A DNA stretch of 64,000 nt, taken from positions 62,001 to 126,000 of IMG/VR virus record IMGVR_UViG_3300026484_000157; one strand, given 5' to 3'. The notes below the pieces were generated by a model, which made no database searches, was not told the DNA's origin, and saw only the letters and a list, made by a program, of their open reading frames with translations. Numbering within the stretch: the stretch's first letter is position 1; every line of letters starts with the position of its first letter. The position numbers and the translations under genes were made by a program. This DNA comes from a virus. This document shows, in pieces, positions 49,998 to 58,091 of this stretch.

Positions 49998-50852
49998 ATG
50001 ATGAATATTACAGATATCTTAAGATTCGCAATACATATAGAGAAACAAGTGTTAAATTTTGATAAATTAGATACTGATACAGTTGTCGATGAGGATGGCG
50101 ACATATTAGGAATCTCATTGGTGGATCAAAAAACTGGAATAGTAATAATAGCGATGAGAGCTGATTATACAGAAGCGGATAATTTATTCATTGATCCAAA
50201 CACGAATTATCTCTACATCCCTCTGTTAAATTCAGAAAATGACACCAAAAAGTTTGTATCTTCTGTAAAAAAGATGCTAAAAGACTACCCAACCTCAATT
50301 ATTCATGAGGTAACTCATCTTCTTGATAACACTGATGATGCTATCGAATTAGGCACAGATCCATCAGTTAAGGATATTATGAATAATGAGCATGAAGCAA
50401 GAGCAACATTAGTGGAATTGTTAAGTTCAAATTTCAAACCAGTTAGTGGATATACAGCTGAATTTATTGAAGAGTTTCTTGCTGAAATGAATAATGAAGA
50501 ATTAGATTATACTGCGACAATGTCATCTAACAAAGATATATTCTATAGATATATGTCTGTCGATGAATACAAATGGATAAAGAAAAATAAAAAATTACCA
50601 ATAGGTCATGCAGGAAATTCAAGATTTTTCACCAAAACATTAGAATTTGCAATACAACATAAGATTGACACTGATAATGGAGATACACAATCTAGAGGCA
50701 ATAATATGGAAATTATTGCCAAGTTGAAGATTAACAACCCATTAGGAAAGGGTATGATTTGTACATCAAGAGTGGGTGGCATTTGTAAGTCACTCTTTTT
50801 CATGGGTGAGATTCTAGACCAACTCGAGATTGTTAGTATTGAATCGATCTAA
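49998..50852 (+). CDS. HExxH metallopeptidase-like plus ART-like domain
   Basis: 284 aa. SIIHEVTHLLDNT (H103, E104, H107) is a minimal zincin motif; a downstream third ligand could be E in the NEHEARATLVELL helix. From about residue 175 a second unit begins IFYRYMSVDEYKWIKKNKKLP ... NSRFFTKTLEFAIQHK, reminiscent of ADP-ribosyltransferase-fold proteins (Arg strand, then Ser/Thr-Thr), though without a firm catalytic Glu. Might process host or phage proteins. Both calls are by motif only. Confidence 0.5.
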   Translation: MMNITDILRFAIHIEKQVLNFDKLDTDTVVDEDGDILGISLVDQKTGIVIIAMRADYTEADNLFIDPNTNYLYIPLLNSENDTKKFVSSVKKMLKDYPTSIIHEVTHLLDNTDDAIELGTDPSVKDIMNNEHEARATLVELLSSNFKPVSGYTAEFIEEFLAEMNNEELDYTATMSSNKDIFYRYMSVDEYKWIKKNKKLPIGHAGNSRFFTKTLEFAIQHKIDTDNGDTQSRGNNMEIIAKLKINNPLGKGMICTSRVGGICKSLFFMGEILDQLEIVSIESI

Positions 50853-50902
50853 ATTCATATATTGATAACCAATCAAAGTGTCTTTGGAAACAGGATCATA
50901 TA

Positions 50903-50950
50903 ATGAGTTTGAAACATCAACTCAAATATGGAGGAAACAATGAAGACTGA
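50903..50950 (+). CDS. Possible 15-aa leader peptide
   Basis: ATG 50903 after CAGGATCATATA; MSLKHQLKYGGNNED, overlapping the next start. Coding is uncertain. TGAGTT/AACTCA (6 bp) lies within it. The remaining 50 bases of this gap show nothing clear. Confidence 0.25.
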   Translation: MSLKHQLKYGGNNED

Positions 50951-51221
50951 ATTAAGAGATATCAAAGAGAGAATCTCTAAAAACTACAAGGATGAATTTC
51001 ATAAACTAGCAAATTCATCCGATCAAGAACTGATAGACATCATAAAGCCATTACTTACAACTAGAACGAGGGCAGTGGTTGGTATTGTATCATACTATAA
51101 TCAATATAAGAAGTTATCGACATCACAAAGAATTACTCTGATGGAATGGGCAACAGATAAGATAATTAAAAGATATCATAATGAGGAGTTACAAAACAAT
51201 ATAAAACTCAAAAAGGTATAA
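50940..51221 (+). CDS. Hypothetical protein (93 aa)
   Basis: Start at 50940 after GGAGGAAACA; ATG 50928 lies within the RBS. Helical, basic. This RBS is complementary to TTCCTCCA in the element at 43443. Unknown. Confidence 0.6.
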   Translation: MKTELRDIKERISKNYKDEFHKLANSSDQELIDIIKPLLTTRTRAVVGIVSYYNQYKKLSTSQRITLMEWATDKIIKRYHNEELQNNIKLKKV

Positions 51222-51222
51222 T

Positions 51223-51882
51223 ATGAAAATAGAAGACATTGAAAGAAAAGATTTATATTGTAAGGTAATCAATGATGAACAAACTCACAAGAATTCTAGA
51301 ACTATAGAATATGAATTTCTCGGTTCAACTGCAAGTATCACATCTAATAAACCTGAGGATCATTTAAATAAGAGGAATAGAGCAATTGATTTGATTCCAA
51401 ATGGTGCAATAATAGTACCAAAGAATCTAATATCATTATTTAATGGTGTGCTTATGGCAGGGATACTGCAAGATTCAGTATATACAGTATATGGTATATG
51501 TGAGGGTGGAATTAGAGGTTATGCTTGTTCTGTATATTATGTACCAACTAAGGAAGAGCTAGATAAAATGACACCAAATCAAGCATTATTGGACTCAATA
51601 CATGGAGAAGAGCCATTCAATCGAGTTTATAATCAAATAATTCCACCAGAGAAGAAATATGGAAGATCTGGACAGACATTCTTTGAAAGACAAGAAAGTG
51701 ACCATGAAGATACAATATATTGGTACTGCATTCATGGTGCTTGGGGATTTAATTCTGATCTAGATGGTAATGCCATTCCTGAATTAAACGACTATAGAGT
51801 TCCAAAGACACTAAAAATTGAAGAATATCTGACAAGAGATGAATTGGACAATTATAAAGATAAATGGGAACTTAAATCGTGA
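51223..51882 (+). CDS. Hypothetical protein (219 aa)
   Basis: Beta-rich middle (VYTVYGICEGGIRGYACSVY), two Cys, several Trp near the C-terminus. RBS AAAAGGTATAAT. Unknown. Confidence 0.6.
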   Translation: MKIEDIERKDLYCKVINDEQTHKNSRTIEYEFLGSTASITSNKPEDHLNKRNRAIDLIPNGAIIVPKNLISLFNGVLMAGILQDSVYTVYGICEGGIRGYACSVYYVPTKEELDKMTPNQALLDSIHGEEPFNRVYNQIIPPEKKYGRSGQTFFERQESDHEDTIYWYCIHGAWGFNSDLDGNAIPELNDYRVPKTLKIEEYLTRDELDNYKDKWELKS

Positions 51883-52424
51883 TATCACTTATCAACATCA
51901 ATAAAATCACAAAATATCAACCGATGAAGAATAAAACATCTAAGAATATAAAAAGAACGGATTTTATTGATGAGAAGGCAGTCGAGCTAGATAGAGATAT
52001 TGATTGGTTTTATGAAGAGTTCACGAGATATATGGCAATTATCATTGTGAACAGAATAAAACATTCGGTACAAACCCAGACTGTTGGTGGTAAATCAATG
52101 AAATCAAAGTATAAACCTCTTTCAAAATCTTATAATAAATCTAAACCAAAAAGAACACAAGGCAAATTTTGGATAAATTCTGATTATTTGATTAAGAATA
52201 TCAAAGTATTCAAAAGAGGATCTAGTTGGAATATTGGATATCCTAAGATAATCAGACATCCGAGTGGCAAAGATGTACCAGCTCATGATATATTGGTCTT
52301 CCTTGAAAAAGGTACTAAAAATGGTGTACCAGCCAGACCTTTAATAACCCCAACTCTGAAAATAGTGGCTAAGAACTTAGATGGCTATTTTTGGCACTGG
52401 GTTAAACTAATGAAATTACAATAA
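51879..52424 (+). CDS. Possible virion/tail-completion-like protein
   Basis: 181 aa from GTG 51879 (ATG 51924 would give 166 aa). Basic. LVFLEKGTKNGVPARPLITPTL near residue 145 resembles the conserved ARPF-x-PAL end of HK97 gp10/tail-completion proteins. If right, it would be the only virion-assembly gene recognised here. Confidence 0.4.
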   Translation: MISLININKITKYQPMKNKTSKNIKRTDFIDEKAVELDRDIDWFYEEFTRYMAIIIVNRIKHSVQTQTVGGKSMKSKYKPLSKSYNKSKPKRTQGKFWINSDYLIKNIKVFKRGSSWNIGYPKIIRHPSGKDVPAHDILVFLEKGTKNGVPARPLITPTLKIVAKNLDGYFWHWVKLMKLQ

Positions 52425-52462
52425 AAGGACAAACAATGAATATCATTGCAGGAATTACAACA
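52424..52462 (+). repeat. 39-bp direct repeat, copy 1
   Basis: RBS, ATG and first nine codons of the gene; identical to 57568-57606. Confidence 0.9.
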
Positions 52463-52804
52463 TCAACAGTAAAGGCTAGTACCCTTTTTGACAAGATCAA
52501 GACAATATCAAAAAGAGGTGATGGATGGGATGATGTACATCAATATTTTGATGATATCGATGGCATTGAAACAGTTGGTAGAGATCAAGGAGATAGTTGG
52601 GATAACTATGGTAACGAAACTCCACTAGATTATAAATTTAATCTAGATATTTCTTTTGGGGATGACCTAAAATATGCAGTAACAAATGATGGTAAAGCAT
52701 TTGATAAATTGGACAAGTTTCTTGACAAATGTCTTGAATTATCAAAAGACCATGATGAAAACGATGTGTACCCAGAACTAACTAAATATGCTAAAAGTCT
52801 ATAA
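52436..52804 (+). CDS. MNIIAGITT-tagged hypothetical protein (122 aa)
   Basis: The N-terminal tag MNIIAGITTS is followed by an acidic domain. Leader AAAGGACAAACA. Paralogue-like start shared with 57580 but the bodies differ. Unknown. Confidence 0.6.
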   Translation: MNIIAGITTSTVKASTLFDKIKTISKRGDGWDDVHQYFDDIDGIETVGRDQGDSWDNYGNETPLDYKFNLDISFGDDLKYAVTNDGKAFDKLDKFLDKCLELSKDHDENDVYPELTKYAKSL

Positions 52805-52820
52805 AAGTTAACTCACCAAT

Positions 52821-52847
52821 CCCAACCACTCTAAAAGGTGGTATGGG
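52821..52847 (+). promoter_or_regulatory. Hairpin covering RBS and start
   Basis: CCCAACCAC (52821-52829) pairs with GTGGTATGGG (52838-52847, one bulged A); the right arm holds part of the RBS and the ATG at 52843. Confidence 0.5.
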
Positions 52848-53250
52848 AAAAATATACACAAACACTGACAAAATACAATTTTCGGATCTTCCACCTTTTG
52901 TAAAAGAGATGGTAACAGAACTTATAAATGACCAAAATTTTTACAAAGTGACTTATGAGGGTCATCTTCCAATAGATTACATTTATGTCATTATTGACAA
53001 GAAATACTTATTCAAGAAATTTAAGAATCCAACCATAGTATTATCCACATTGGCTTATGGTGATGAGTCTGAACTCCCAATATTACCACACAATGGATTA
53101 TTAATTGGTGCACACATAACAGATCATGACTATTCCAATAACAGAATAAGAATGAATACTATGCAACAAGTAAACAAGTGTATTATTAAAACCACACCAC
53201 CAGAAGACTGTACAGACAAGAGGATCTATCTTGGTCACTACACAGATTAA
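52843..53250 (+). CDS. Hypothetical protein (135 aa)
   Basis: Beta/alpha, no motif. RBS AAAAGGTGGT lies in a hairpin. Unknown. Confidence 0.55.
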   Translation: MGKIYTNTDKIQFSDLPPFVKEMVTELINDQNFYKVTYEGHLPIDYIYVIIDKKYLFKKFKNPTIVLSTLAYGDESELPILPHNGLLIGAHITDHDYSNNRIRMNTMQQVNKCIIKTTPPEDCTDKRIYLGHYTD

Positions 53251-53264
53251 AAGGAGAAACAAAA

Positions 53265-53510
53265 ATGAAGAAGATATTAATAATATCATTGCTAACAGTT
53301 AGTTTATTTGCTTGGGGTAAGGACAAAATTAAGACTCAGGCAAGAGAAGAAGCACAATCAATATGTATTGCAGGATTTTTATTTGCAATAACTACAGTTC
53401 ATAACGGAAGTGGGACTGGTGTGTCAATAACACAAATATTTAGAGAAGGTCTGAAAGATAACTATCCAAATAGACCAATAAAATGTAATAATCACAAGAA
53501 AGGAAAATAA
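53265..53510 (+). CDS. Small exported protein (81 aa)
   Basis: Signal peptide MKKILIISLLTVSLFAWG, mature part about 60 residues with two Cys (SICIAG and KCNNH). RBS AAAGGAGAAACAAAA. Probably periplasmic; a second exported small protein besides 2106. Unknown role. Confidence 0.6.
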   Translation: MKKILIISLLTVSLFAWGKDKIKTQAREEAQSICIAGFLFAITTVHNGSGTGVSITQIFREGLKDNYPNRPIKCNNHKKGK

Positions 53511-53767
53511 TGCCAAGTTATAAAACAATAGAGATATCGGTTGATGAAGGGAGATATAGATTTCAACAAGCAGATGATTCTAACAAAATCAAATTAATTG
53601 AGTCATCAACAGGTAAAACTATTGAAGTTTTTGATATTGATTTAGAACACAAGTTGCTAGGATCTGGTGGTGGATTCCTAAGTCTTAATGAATCTTTTGG
53701 TTACAATGTTTCTAAATATAAATCTCTTGGGGAGGTAATTGAATATGCTCACAAAATGTATAGTTAA
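53510..53767 (+). CDS. Hypothetical protein (85 aa)
   Basis: TAATG junction. Beta-rich first half. Its end overlaps the next promoter. Unknown. Confidence 0.55.
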   Translation: MPSYKTIEISVDEGRYRFQQADDSNKIKLIESSTGKTIEVFDIDLEHKLLGSGGGFLSLNESFGYNVSKYKSLGEVIEYAHKMYS

Positions 53768-53792
53768 AATTTTGGCTATTTAATTTTATAAA
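53764..53792 (+). promoter_or_regulatory. Promoter TTAAAA-N17-TATAAA
   Basis: Starts on the stop codon of the upstream gene; ACATAAC after the -10, class I leader. TTTAATTT (53779-53786) pairs with AAATTAAA (53801-53808), which does not reach the RBS. Confidence 0.65.
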
Positions 53793-53826
53793 GACATAAC
53801 AAATTAAAACATTCAAGGATAACAAC

Positions 53827-53988
53827 ATGGAACAACTATCAAAATCAGATAGAACTAAGGTTAGAAAATACTACATCAAGAAGCTAGGAAAATCTTCAAC
53901 TGATTCTGAAATTAAAGAATTATGTGATTCTGTTACAACAGTTAGAGAAGCAAAAATCGAAATAAACAAGATTGCGAGTACAAGATAA
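53827..53988 (+). CDS. Small hypothetical protein (53 aa)
   Basis: Class I leader AAGGATAACAACATG. Basic N-terminus, helical. TAATG junction with the next gene. Below usual length cutoffs but with promoter, RBS and coupling. Confidence 0.65.
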   Translation: MEQLSKSDRTKVRKYYIKKLGKSSTDSEIKELCDSVTTVREAKIEINKIASTR

Positions 53989-54395
53989 TGAAGTTCCTTA
54001 AAGTTGAAGAATCTTATTTAATGGCAATGATTGAAAAAGTTGCTACAATGCAGGAAGAAATTTCATCACTGAGAGATGAAAATTATCGAATTAATAATTT
54101 GGCAGGAGATTTAGAAGATTACAATAAGCATCTTGTAAAAAGACATAAGACTGATTGCGATCACATTGAAACTCTAAGACATGCTAATAAAAGATTGACG
54201 ATTACAAATAAATCAAATAATTTGCTTATTGCTTCATTGAATGATAAATATAAGTCAGTTAAAGGTTATAAATCGTTATATAATTCGATAAAACACAAAA
54301 TTGCGATTATCGAGTCACAACCAGAACCTGCAAGTTGTAAAATTATAAAAATTACCGATTCATTAGAACAAATGGGGGTTGAAAAATATGCATAG
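53988..54395 (+). CDS. Coiled-coil protein (135 aa)
   Basis: Heptad pattern over residues about 10-90 (MQEEISSLRDENYRINNLAGD). Overlaps the next gene by 8 bp. Unknown. Confidence 0.6.
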   Translation: MKFLKVEESYLMAMIEKVATMQEEISSLRDENYRINNLAGDLEDYNKHLVKRHKTDCDHIETLRHANKRLTITNKSNNLLIASLNDKYKSVKGYKSLYNSIKHKIAIIESQPEPASCKIIKITDSLEQMGVEKYA

Positions 54396-55116
54396 TGAGA
54401 AAATTAAAGCAAGAATTATAAAACTATTGGCTCTTGCAACAAGTTCAAATGAGGCAGAATCACTCTCTGCCATGAATAAAGCGGTTGAACTCATGCAAAA
54501 ATACTCAATAGATGAGAATCAACTACATAAACAAACTATTGAAACACTTCAAATTGAAACTAAATATAAATTAATACCAAGTTGGGTTGCAGTGTTATAC
54601 AATGAAATTTCAAAATCTGCAGGAGTATACTGTGTATACAATAATGCAATTGGTTTTAACAACACTAATGCAGAATTTTATCTATCTGGAAGAAAATCAG
54701 ACATATTGAATGTGGAATATATAACTACATATTTAATGGCTCAAATTGAGAAAATGAGCAAAGAATTTACAAAGACCCTACCTAAGGACATGAAACCAAT
54801 GGATAAACAGCAAATGTCCAAGTCTTATAGAATGGGGATGTCGGTTGGCTTAGGTGCGAGAATGAATGAAATCACAAAGGAATTCTTCAAAGAAATAAAC
54901 TCAACCGCATTAGTCCCAGTCGATGACAATATTGTTAAATATAATGAGGCAGAAGAGGACTTTCTTAAAGATAATAAAGTAAATATGACAAAGAGAACTG
55001 CAACACTTCACCAAGAAGCAGCAGATAGGGGTAATCAGGACTCTGCAAAGATTTCGATAAATAAATCAATAGACGGGACTGTTACCCCACACGAGGATGC
55101 TCTTCTGTTAAAATAA
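54388..55116 (+). CDS. DUF2786-domain protein
   Basis: 242 aa. KIKARIIKLLALATSSNEAESLSAMNKAVELMQKYSI is the DUF2786 landmark (I-x-KLLxLA ... EAxxA ... kysi). The rest includes a conserved SKSYRMGMSVGLGARM helix. Start 54388 follows GGGGGTTGAAAAAT. The family is common in phages with unknown biochemical role. Confidence 0.7.
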   Translation: MHSEKIKARIIKLLALATSSNEAESLSAMNKAVELMQKYSIDENQLHKQTIETLQIETKYKLIPSWVAVLYNEISKSAGVYCVYNNAIGFNNTNAEFYLSGRKSDILNVEYITTYLMAQIEKMSKEFTKTLPKDMKPMDKQQMSKSYRMGMSVGLGARMNEITKEFFKEINSTALVPVDDNIVKYNEAEEDFLKDNKVNMTKRTATLHQEAADRGNQDSAKISINKSIDGTVTPHEDALLLK

Positions 55117-55135
55117 TATGAATAACATGCTTTAT

Positions 55136-55174
55136 TTTGGATATCCTAAATTTAACAACAAAAGGATATCCAAA
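55136..55174 (+). promoter_or_regulatory. 11-bp inverted repeat covering the RBS
   Basis: TTTGGATATCC (55136-55146) and GGATATCCAAA (55164-55174), perfect; the right arm holds the RBS and the A of ATG. No TTAAAA-type -35 at the usual place, so the hairpin may be read from upstream transcripts only. Confidence 0.65.
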
Positions 55175-55350
55175 TGGAAAATTACAAAGCAGCAGTAGAA
55201 TTCGCTCAGGCGATAGTAGATGAAGCTACAAATCTTGAGGAAAAACATACTAAATCTGGATCTGCAAGACAGAGAAAAAACTTAAATGAAATCAAAAAAC
55301 TTGTTACTGGTGCTAAGAATGAACTTCTAGCAAAAGATAAAGGAGAATAA
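55174..55350 (+). CDS. Small hypothetical protein (58 aa)
   Basis: MENYKAAVEFAQAIVDEA then a basic helical tail; looks like the short phage histone-like or accessory helices. RBS AAAGGATATCCAA within a hairpin. Unknown. Confidence 0.6.
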   Translation: MENYKAAVEFAQAIVDEATNLEEKHTKSGSARQRKNLNEIKKLVTGAKNELLAKDKGE

Positions 55351-55353
55351 ACA

Positions 55354-56202
55354 ATGTTCAATATCATATCAGGTGTAAGCTCTAAAGCTGATAAGAGTAC
55401 AGTGGCAACTCAGCTAACTACAGTACTCAGAAACTTTAAGAAGAGAAATAAAGATGCATTCAAAATTGGAGTTATCACTATCAATAAGAAAGTGCCAATT
55501 GCAATTTATTGGGCAGAGGTTGGAGAAAAATACCCAGGCATAGATGGTAAATATCCAACTGTTGAAAATCGTAGATTAGAAGTTGGTACAAAATTTTTAG
55601 CAGCAATTCCAACATCATCAGATCTTACTAAAAAGAATGCACTATTCATTTATGATGAGATTAGTAATTCTTGGGGACGAATACCAGGGGCTTATTATAA
55701 GAAGATTATTGAAGCATCAGATATTCGACAATCAGTCTTAGAAACAGTTTTGGAAAAGAAAGAACTGAATGAAAAACAAGCAATCCTAGATGAGGAAATA
55801 AAATTAGCTGAGCTAATTGATGATTATTCTAAATTAGCTGAAAAATTTGCCAATGAACTTAGACCTGTAAGTAGATTTGGTGCTGATTTCAAATCTAAAG
55901 ATGGTCAAATTCCTGACATCTATTTCCAAGAATGGCAAGATTGGGATATGGGGACACCATCGGTTGATGTTCGTTATCGTATCAATGAGTCTTTTAGAGA
56001 AAGAACATCAAATCATTCATTAGAATTTTCATTTTCAAGTGGTCGTATTAGCAATGATGAAGATCGAAAAGAACTAGTGAAAATCACAGAAGAGATTGGT
56101 AAAATGCAATCTATTCTTGCAAAACATAAGGTTGGTCTTGATAATGCATATGACAAGATCAATAACAAACAAGATCAAATATGGGAAATGAAAAAATCAT
56201 AA
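55354..56202 (+). CDS. Hypothetical protein with IISGV N-terminus (282 aa)
   Basis: MFNIISGVSSKADKS resembles the IIAGI tag. Middle: helical coil (about residues 130-180); later a beta-rich part. RBS AAAGGAGAATAAACA. Unknown. Confidence 0.6.
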   Translation: MFNIISGVSSKADKSTVATQLTTVLRNFKKRNKDAFKIGVITINKKVPIAIYWAEVGEKYPGIDGKYPTVENRRLEVGTKFLAAIPTSSDLTKKNALFIYDEISNSWGRIPGAYYKKIIEASDIRQSVLETVLEKKELNEKQAILDEEIKLAELIDDYSKLAEKFANELRPVSRFGADFKSKDGQIPDIYFQEWQDWDMGTPSVDVRYRINESFRERTSNHSLEFSFSSGRISNDEDRKELVKITEEIGKMQSILAKHKVGLDNAYDKINNKQDQIWEMKKS

Positions 56203-56209
56203 TTCATAG

Positions 56210-56238
56210 TTAAAACAGTTATCCTTTGATTTTATAGG
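56210..56238 (+). promoter_or_regulatory. Promoter TTAAAA-N17-TATAGG with anti-RBS spacer
   Basis: Consensus promoter whose spacer and -10 start form the left arm of the strongest repeat of this kind (56218-56265). Confidence 0.75.
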
Positions 56239-56265
56239 AACATAAGATAAAAATCAAAGGATAAC
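56218..56265 (+). promoter_or_regulatory. 16-bp perfect inverted repeat, promoter spacer to RBS
   Basis: GTTATCCTTTGATTTT (56218-56233) and AAAATCAAAGGATAAC (56250-56265). The right arm includes AAGGATAAC of the leader, four bases before ATG. Confidence 0.85.
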
Positions 56266-56268
56266 AAA

Positions 56269-57078
56269 ATGTCAAAACAACCAACAATCTCACTAGAACA
56301 ACTTCAAAAGTCAGTGCCATCAGCATTCACAACATCAAGATACTCAAAAGCTTCAGAAAAATACCAAGTTGCAAACACATCAGAAATCGTTAAAGAGTTC
56401 ATGAAAAGTGGATGGGATATTACTCGAGCAACACAATCTATGGTAAACAACCCAGAGAAACAAGGTTATCAGTTCCACTCAATAAGAATGAGAAATCAAG
56501 ATATAAAAATCAGTGAAAATAATAAAGAGTTTGCTGAAATTGTAATTACTAATGGTCATGATACAAATCACCTACTTACAATCAGTATGGGTATTTATAG
56601 ACAAATTTGCTCAAATGGACTAGTAGTTTCGGATTCTTATATTGAGCCTATCAAAATAAAACATGTTGGGGAGACCTTTAAAACTGAATTGGCTCAGGCA
56701 ATAACTTATGCATCTGAAAAAACAGAGGATTTAAAAAGATTGATGAATACAATGAAAGATAAAGAAATTACCGATGAACAGCAACTAATGATGGCTAAGC
56801 AATTCTTTGAATTCAGAATGGAAAAAGAACCAACTGATACACAAATTGATCAAATACTAACGGCTCATCGTGAAGAAGATGATGGTAACCAACTATGGGT
56901 AACATACAACCTGCTTCAGGAAAATATTATCCAAGGTAAATTCACATATGAAGTTAAGAAGCTGATAAAAGATAAAAAGACAAAGATCTCTGAATACCAA
57001 GCTAAGGCAATATCTTCTGTTGCAAAAATACAAGACCTGAATAAAAAGATGTTCGATAGTGCGATGAGTTATGCTTAA
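56269..57078 (+). CDS. DUF932-family protein
   Basis: 269 aa. SAFTTSRYSKASEKYQVANTSEIVKEF, then NGHDTNHLLTISMGIYRQICSNGLVV match the DUF932/DUF945 plan (P-x-S-x-RY ... HD ... R-x-C-x-NGL). Plasmids and phages carry it near recombination genes; the mechanism is not established. Own promoter and hairpin-controlled RBS. Confidence 0.75.
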   Translation: MSKQPTISLEQLQKSVPSAFTTSRYSKASEKYQVANTSEIVKEFMKSGWDITRATQSMVNNPEKQGYQFHSIRMRNQDIKISENNKEFAEIVITNGHDTNHLLTISMGIYRQICSNGLVVSDSYIEPIKIKHVGETFKTELAQAITYASEKTEDLKRLMNTMKDKEITDEQQLMMAKQFFEFRMEKEPTDTQIDQILTAHREEDDGNQLWVTYNLLQENIIQGKFTYEVKKLIKDKKTKISEYQAKAISSVAKIQDLNKKMFDSAMSYA

Positions 57079-57268
57079 TAGTCTGGTCGCTAAAATAAGA
57101 CACTCTGAAAAGCCTACCTCTTATTGGGTAGAGCTAGTGTCGGTTTCAGATTTACCACAGCAAGTCAAGACGGATCTTATGAACTGGTTAGAGCCACCAA
57201 AGGTACAACCTACTGTAGTACACGATACAACTAACCTATGGCAGAATGTCATAGGATTATCACACTAA
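57071..57268 (+). CDS. Small hypothetical protein (65 aa)
   Basis: Overlaps the DUF932 gene by 8 bp. Pro/Trp-rich end. Unknown. Confidence 0.5.
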   Translation: MLNSLVAKIRHSEKPTSYWVELVSVSDLPQQVKTDLMNWLEPPKVQPTVVHDTTNLWQNVIGLSH

Positions 57269-57278
57269 GGAGACAACA

Positions 57279-57563
57279 ATGTATGAATTACAAATAGCAA
57301 AAGACAGAATGGATAATTTAATCCACGAAAGTAGATCAGAGTTAGAATCAGCAAAGCCAACATTAAATTTTAATCATGAGATAACAAAGAATGACATTGA
57401 AAAAGCCATTCAGCAATCAAATTGGGCATGGACTGATGTAATGGTAGGTTTAACAGAGATGGGAATATCGCCAACCCAAGATGATAAAGATAGAATACTG
57501 CTACAATTGGTAAAGAAGAAAATAAAAGGTGTTCTATGGAAAAAGAACCAAACGAAATATTAG
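57279..57563 (+). CDS. Hypothetical protein (94 aa)
   Basis: RBS AAGGAGACAACA. Helical. Unknown. Confidence 0.55.
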   Translation: MYELQIAKDRMDNLIHESRSELESAKPTLNFNHEITKNDIEKAIQQSNWAWTDVMVGLTEMGISPTQDDKDRILLQLVKKKIKGVLWKKNQTKY

Positions 57564-57567
57564 AAAC

Positions 57568-57606
57568 AAAGGACAAACAATGAATATCATTGCAGGAATT
57601 ACAACA
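57568..57606 (+). repeat. 39-bp direct repeat, copy 2
   Basis: Identical to 52424-52462, including RBS, ATG and first nine codons. Confidence 0.9.
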
Positions 57607-57930
57607 CAAGCATCTATGAAGGTGGATGACAAATTTGAAATTTGGGATGATAAGTTAGCGGAGTCACTTTCTGAACAGTTTGGTTTGAACAAGAGTCAAC
57701 TAGACAAATACTTCAATAAGATTACAGTACACGATGGTGGTAACAGAATCACAGTTGAGTGTAAGAAATGTGAAATCATGGAACAACTAGATGTATTCTC
57801 TGAAAAAGTATACGAGTTACAAGAGATGATGGAGTTAGAAGAAGATGAGGCAATCGAGGAAGTTATGGATCTTGAAGTGAACTTCTATATAGAAGATGGC
57901 GAAATAGAATATGCAACTATTGGGGAATAA
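57580..57930 (+). CDS. MNIIAGITT-tagged hypothetical protein (116 aa)
   Basis: Start 57580 set by the RBS AAAGGACAAACA inside the repeat; a longer frame from 57529 is not supported. After the tag the body is acidic with CKKC. Unknown. Confidence 0.65.
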   Translation: MNIIAGITTQASMKVDDKFEIWDDKLAESLSEQFGLNKSQLDKYFNKITVHDGGNRITVECKKCEIMEQLDVFSEKVYELQEMMELEEDEAIEEVMDLEVNFYIEDGEIEYATIGE

Positions 57931-57972
57931 ACAAACCCCAATAGCCCACAATAAAATCTCTCACAAATAGTA

Positions 57973-58001
57973 TTAAAATTCCAATTATCCAATTTTATAA
58001 G
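57973..58001 (+). promoter_or_regulatory. Promoter TTAAAA-N17-TATAAG (first of tandem)
   Basis: Consensus promoter with GAACATAAG after the -10, but no gene starts behind it before the second promoter. Confidence 0.65.
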
Positions 58002-58011
58002 AACATAAGAC

Positions 58012-58057
58012 ATAAATCCAAAAACCTAGTATTAAAATTTTCGGTTTTTGGATTTAT
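58012..58057 (+). promoter_or_regulatory. 15-bp perfect inverted repeat around second -35
   Basis: ATAAATCCAAAAACC (58012-58026) and GGTTTTTGGATTTAT (58043-58057). The loop is the -35 TTAAAA and neighbours of the second promoter. Confidence 0.75.
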
Positions 58058-58060
58058 GAG
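58032..58060 (+). promoter_or_regulatory. Promoter TTAAAA-N17-TATGAG (second of tandem)
   Basis: Weaker -10 than the others; leader is class I AAGGATAACAACATG. Confidence 0.5.
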
Positions 58061-58091
58061 GAAATAGAAAATAAAATTCAAGGATAACAAC

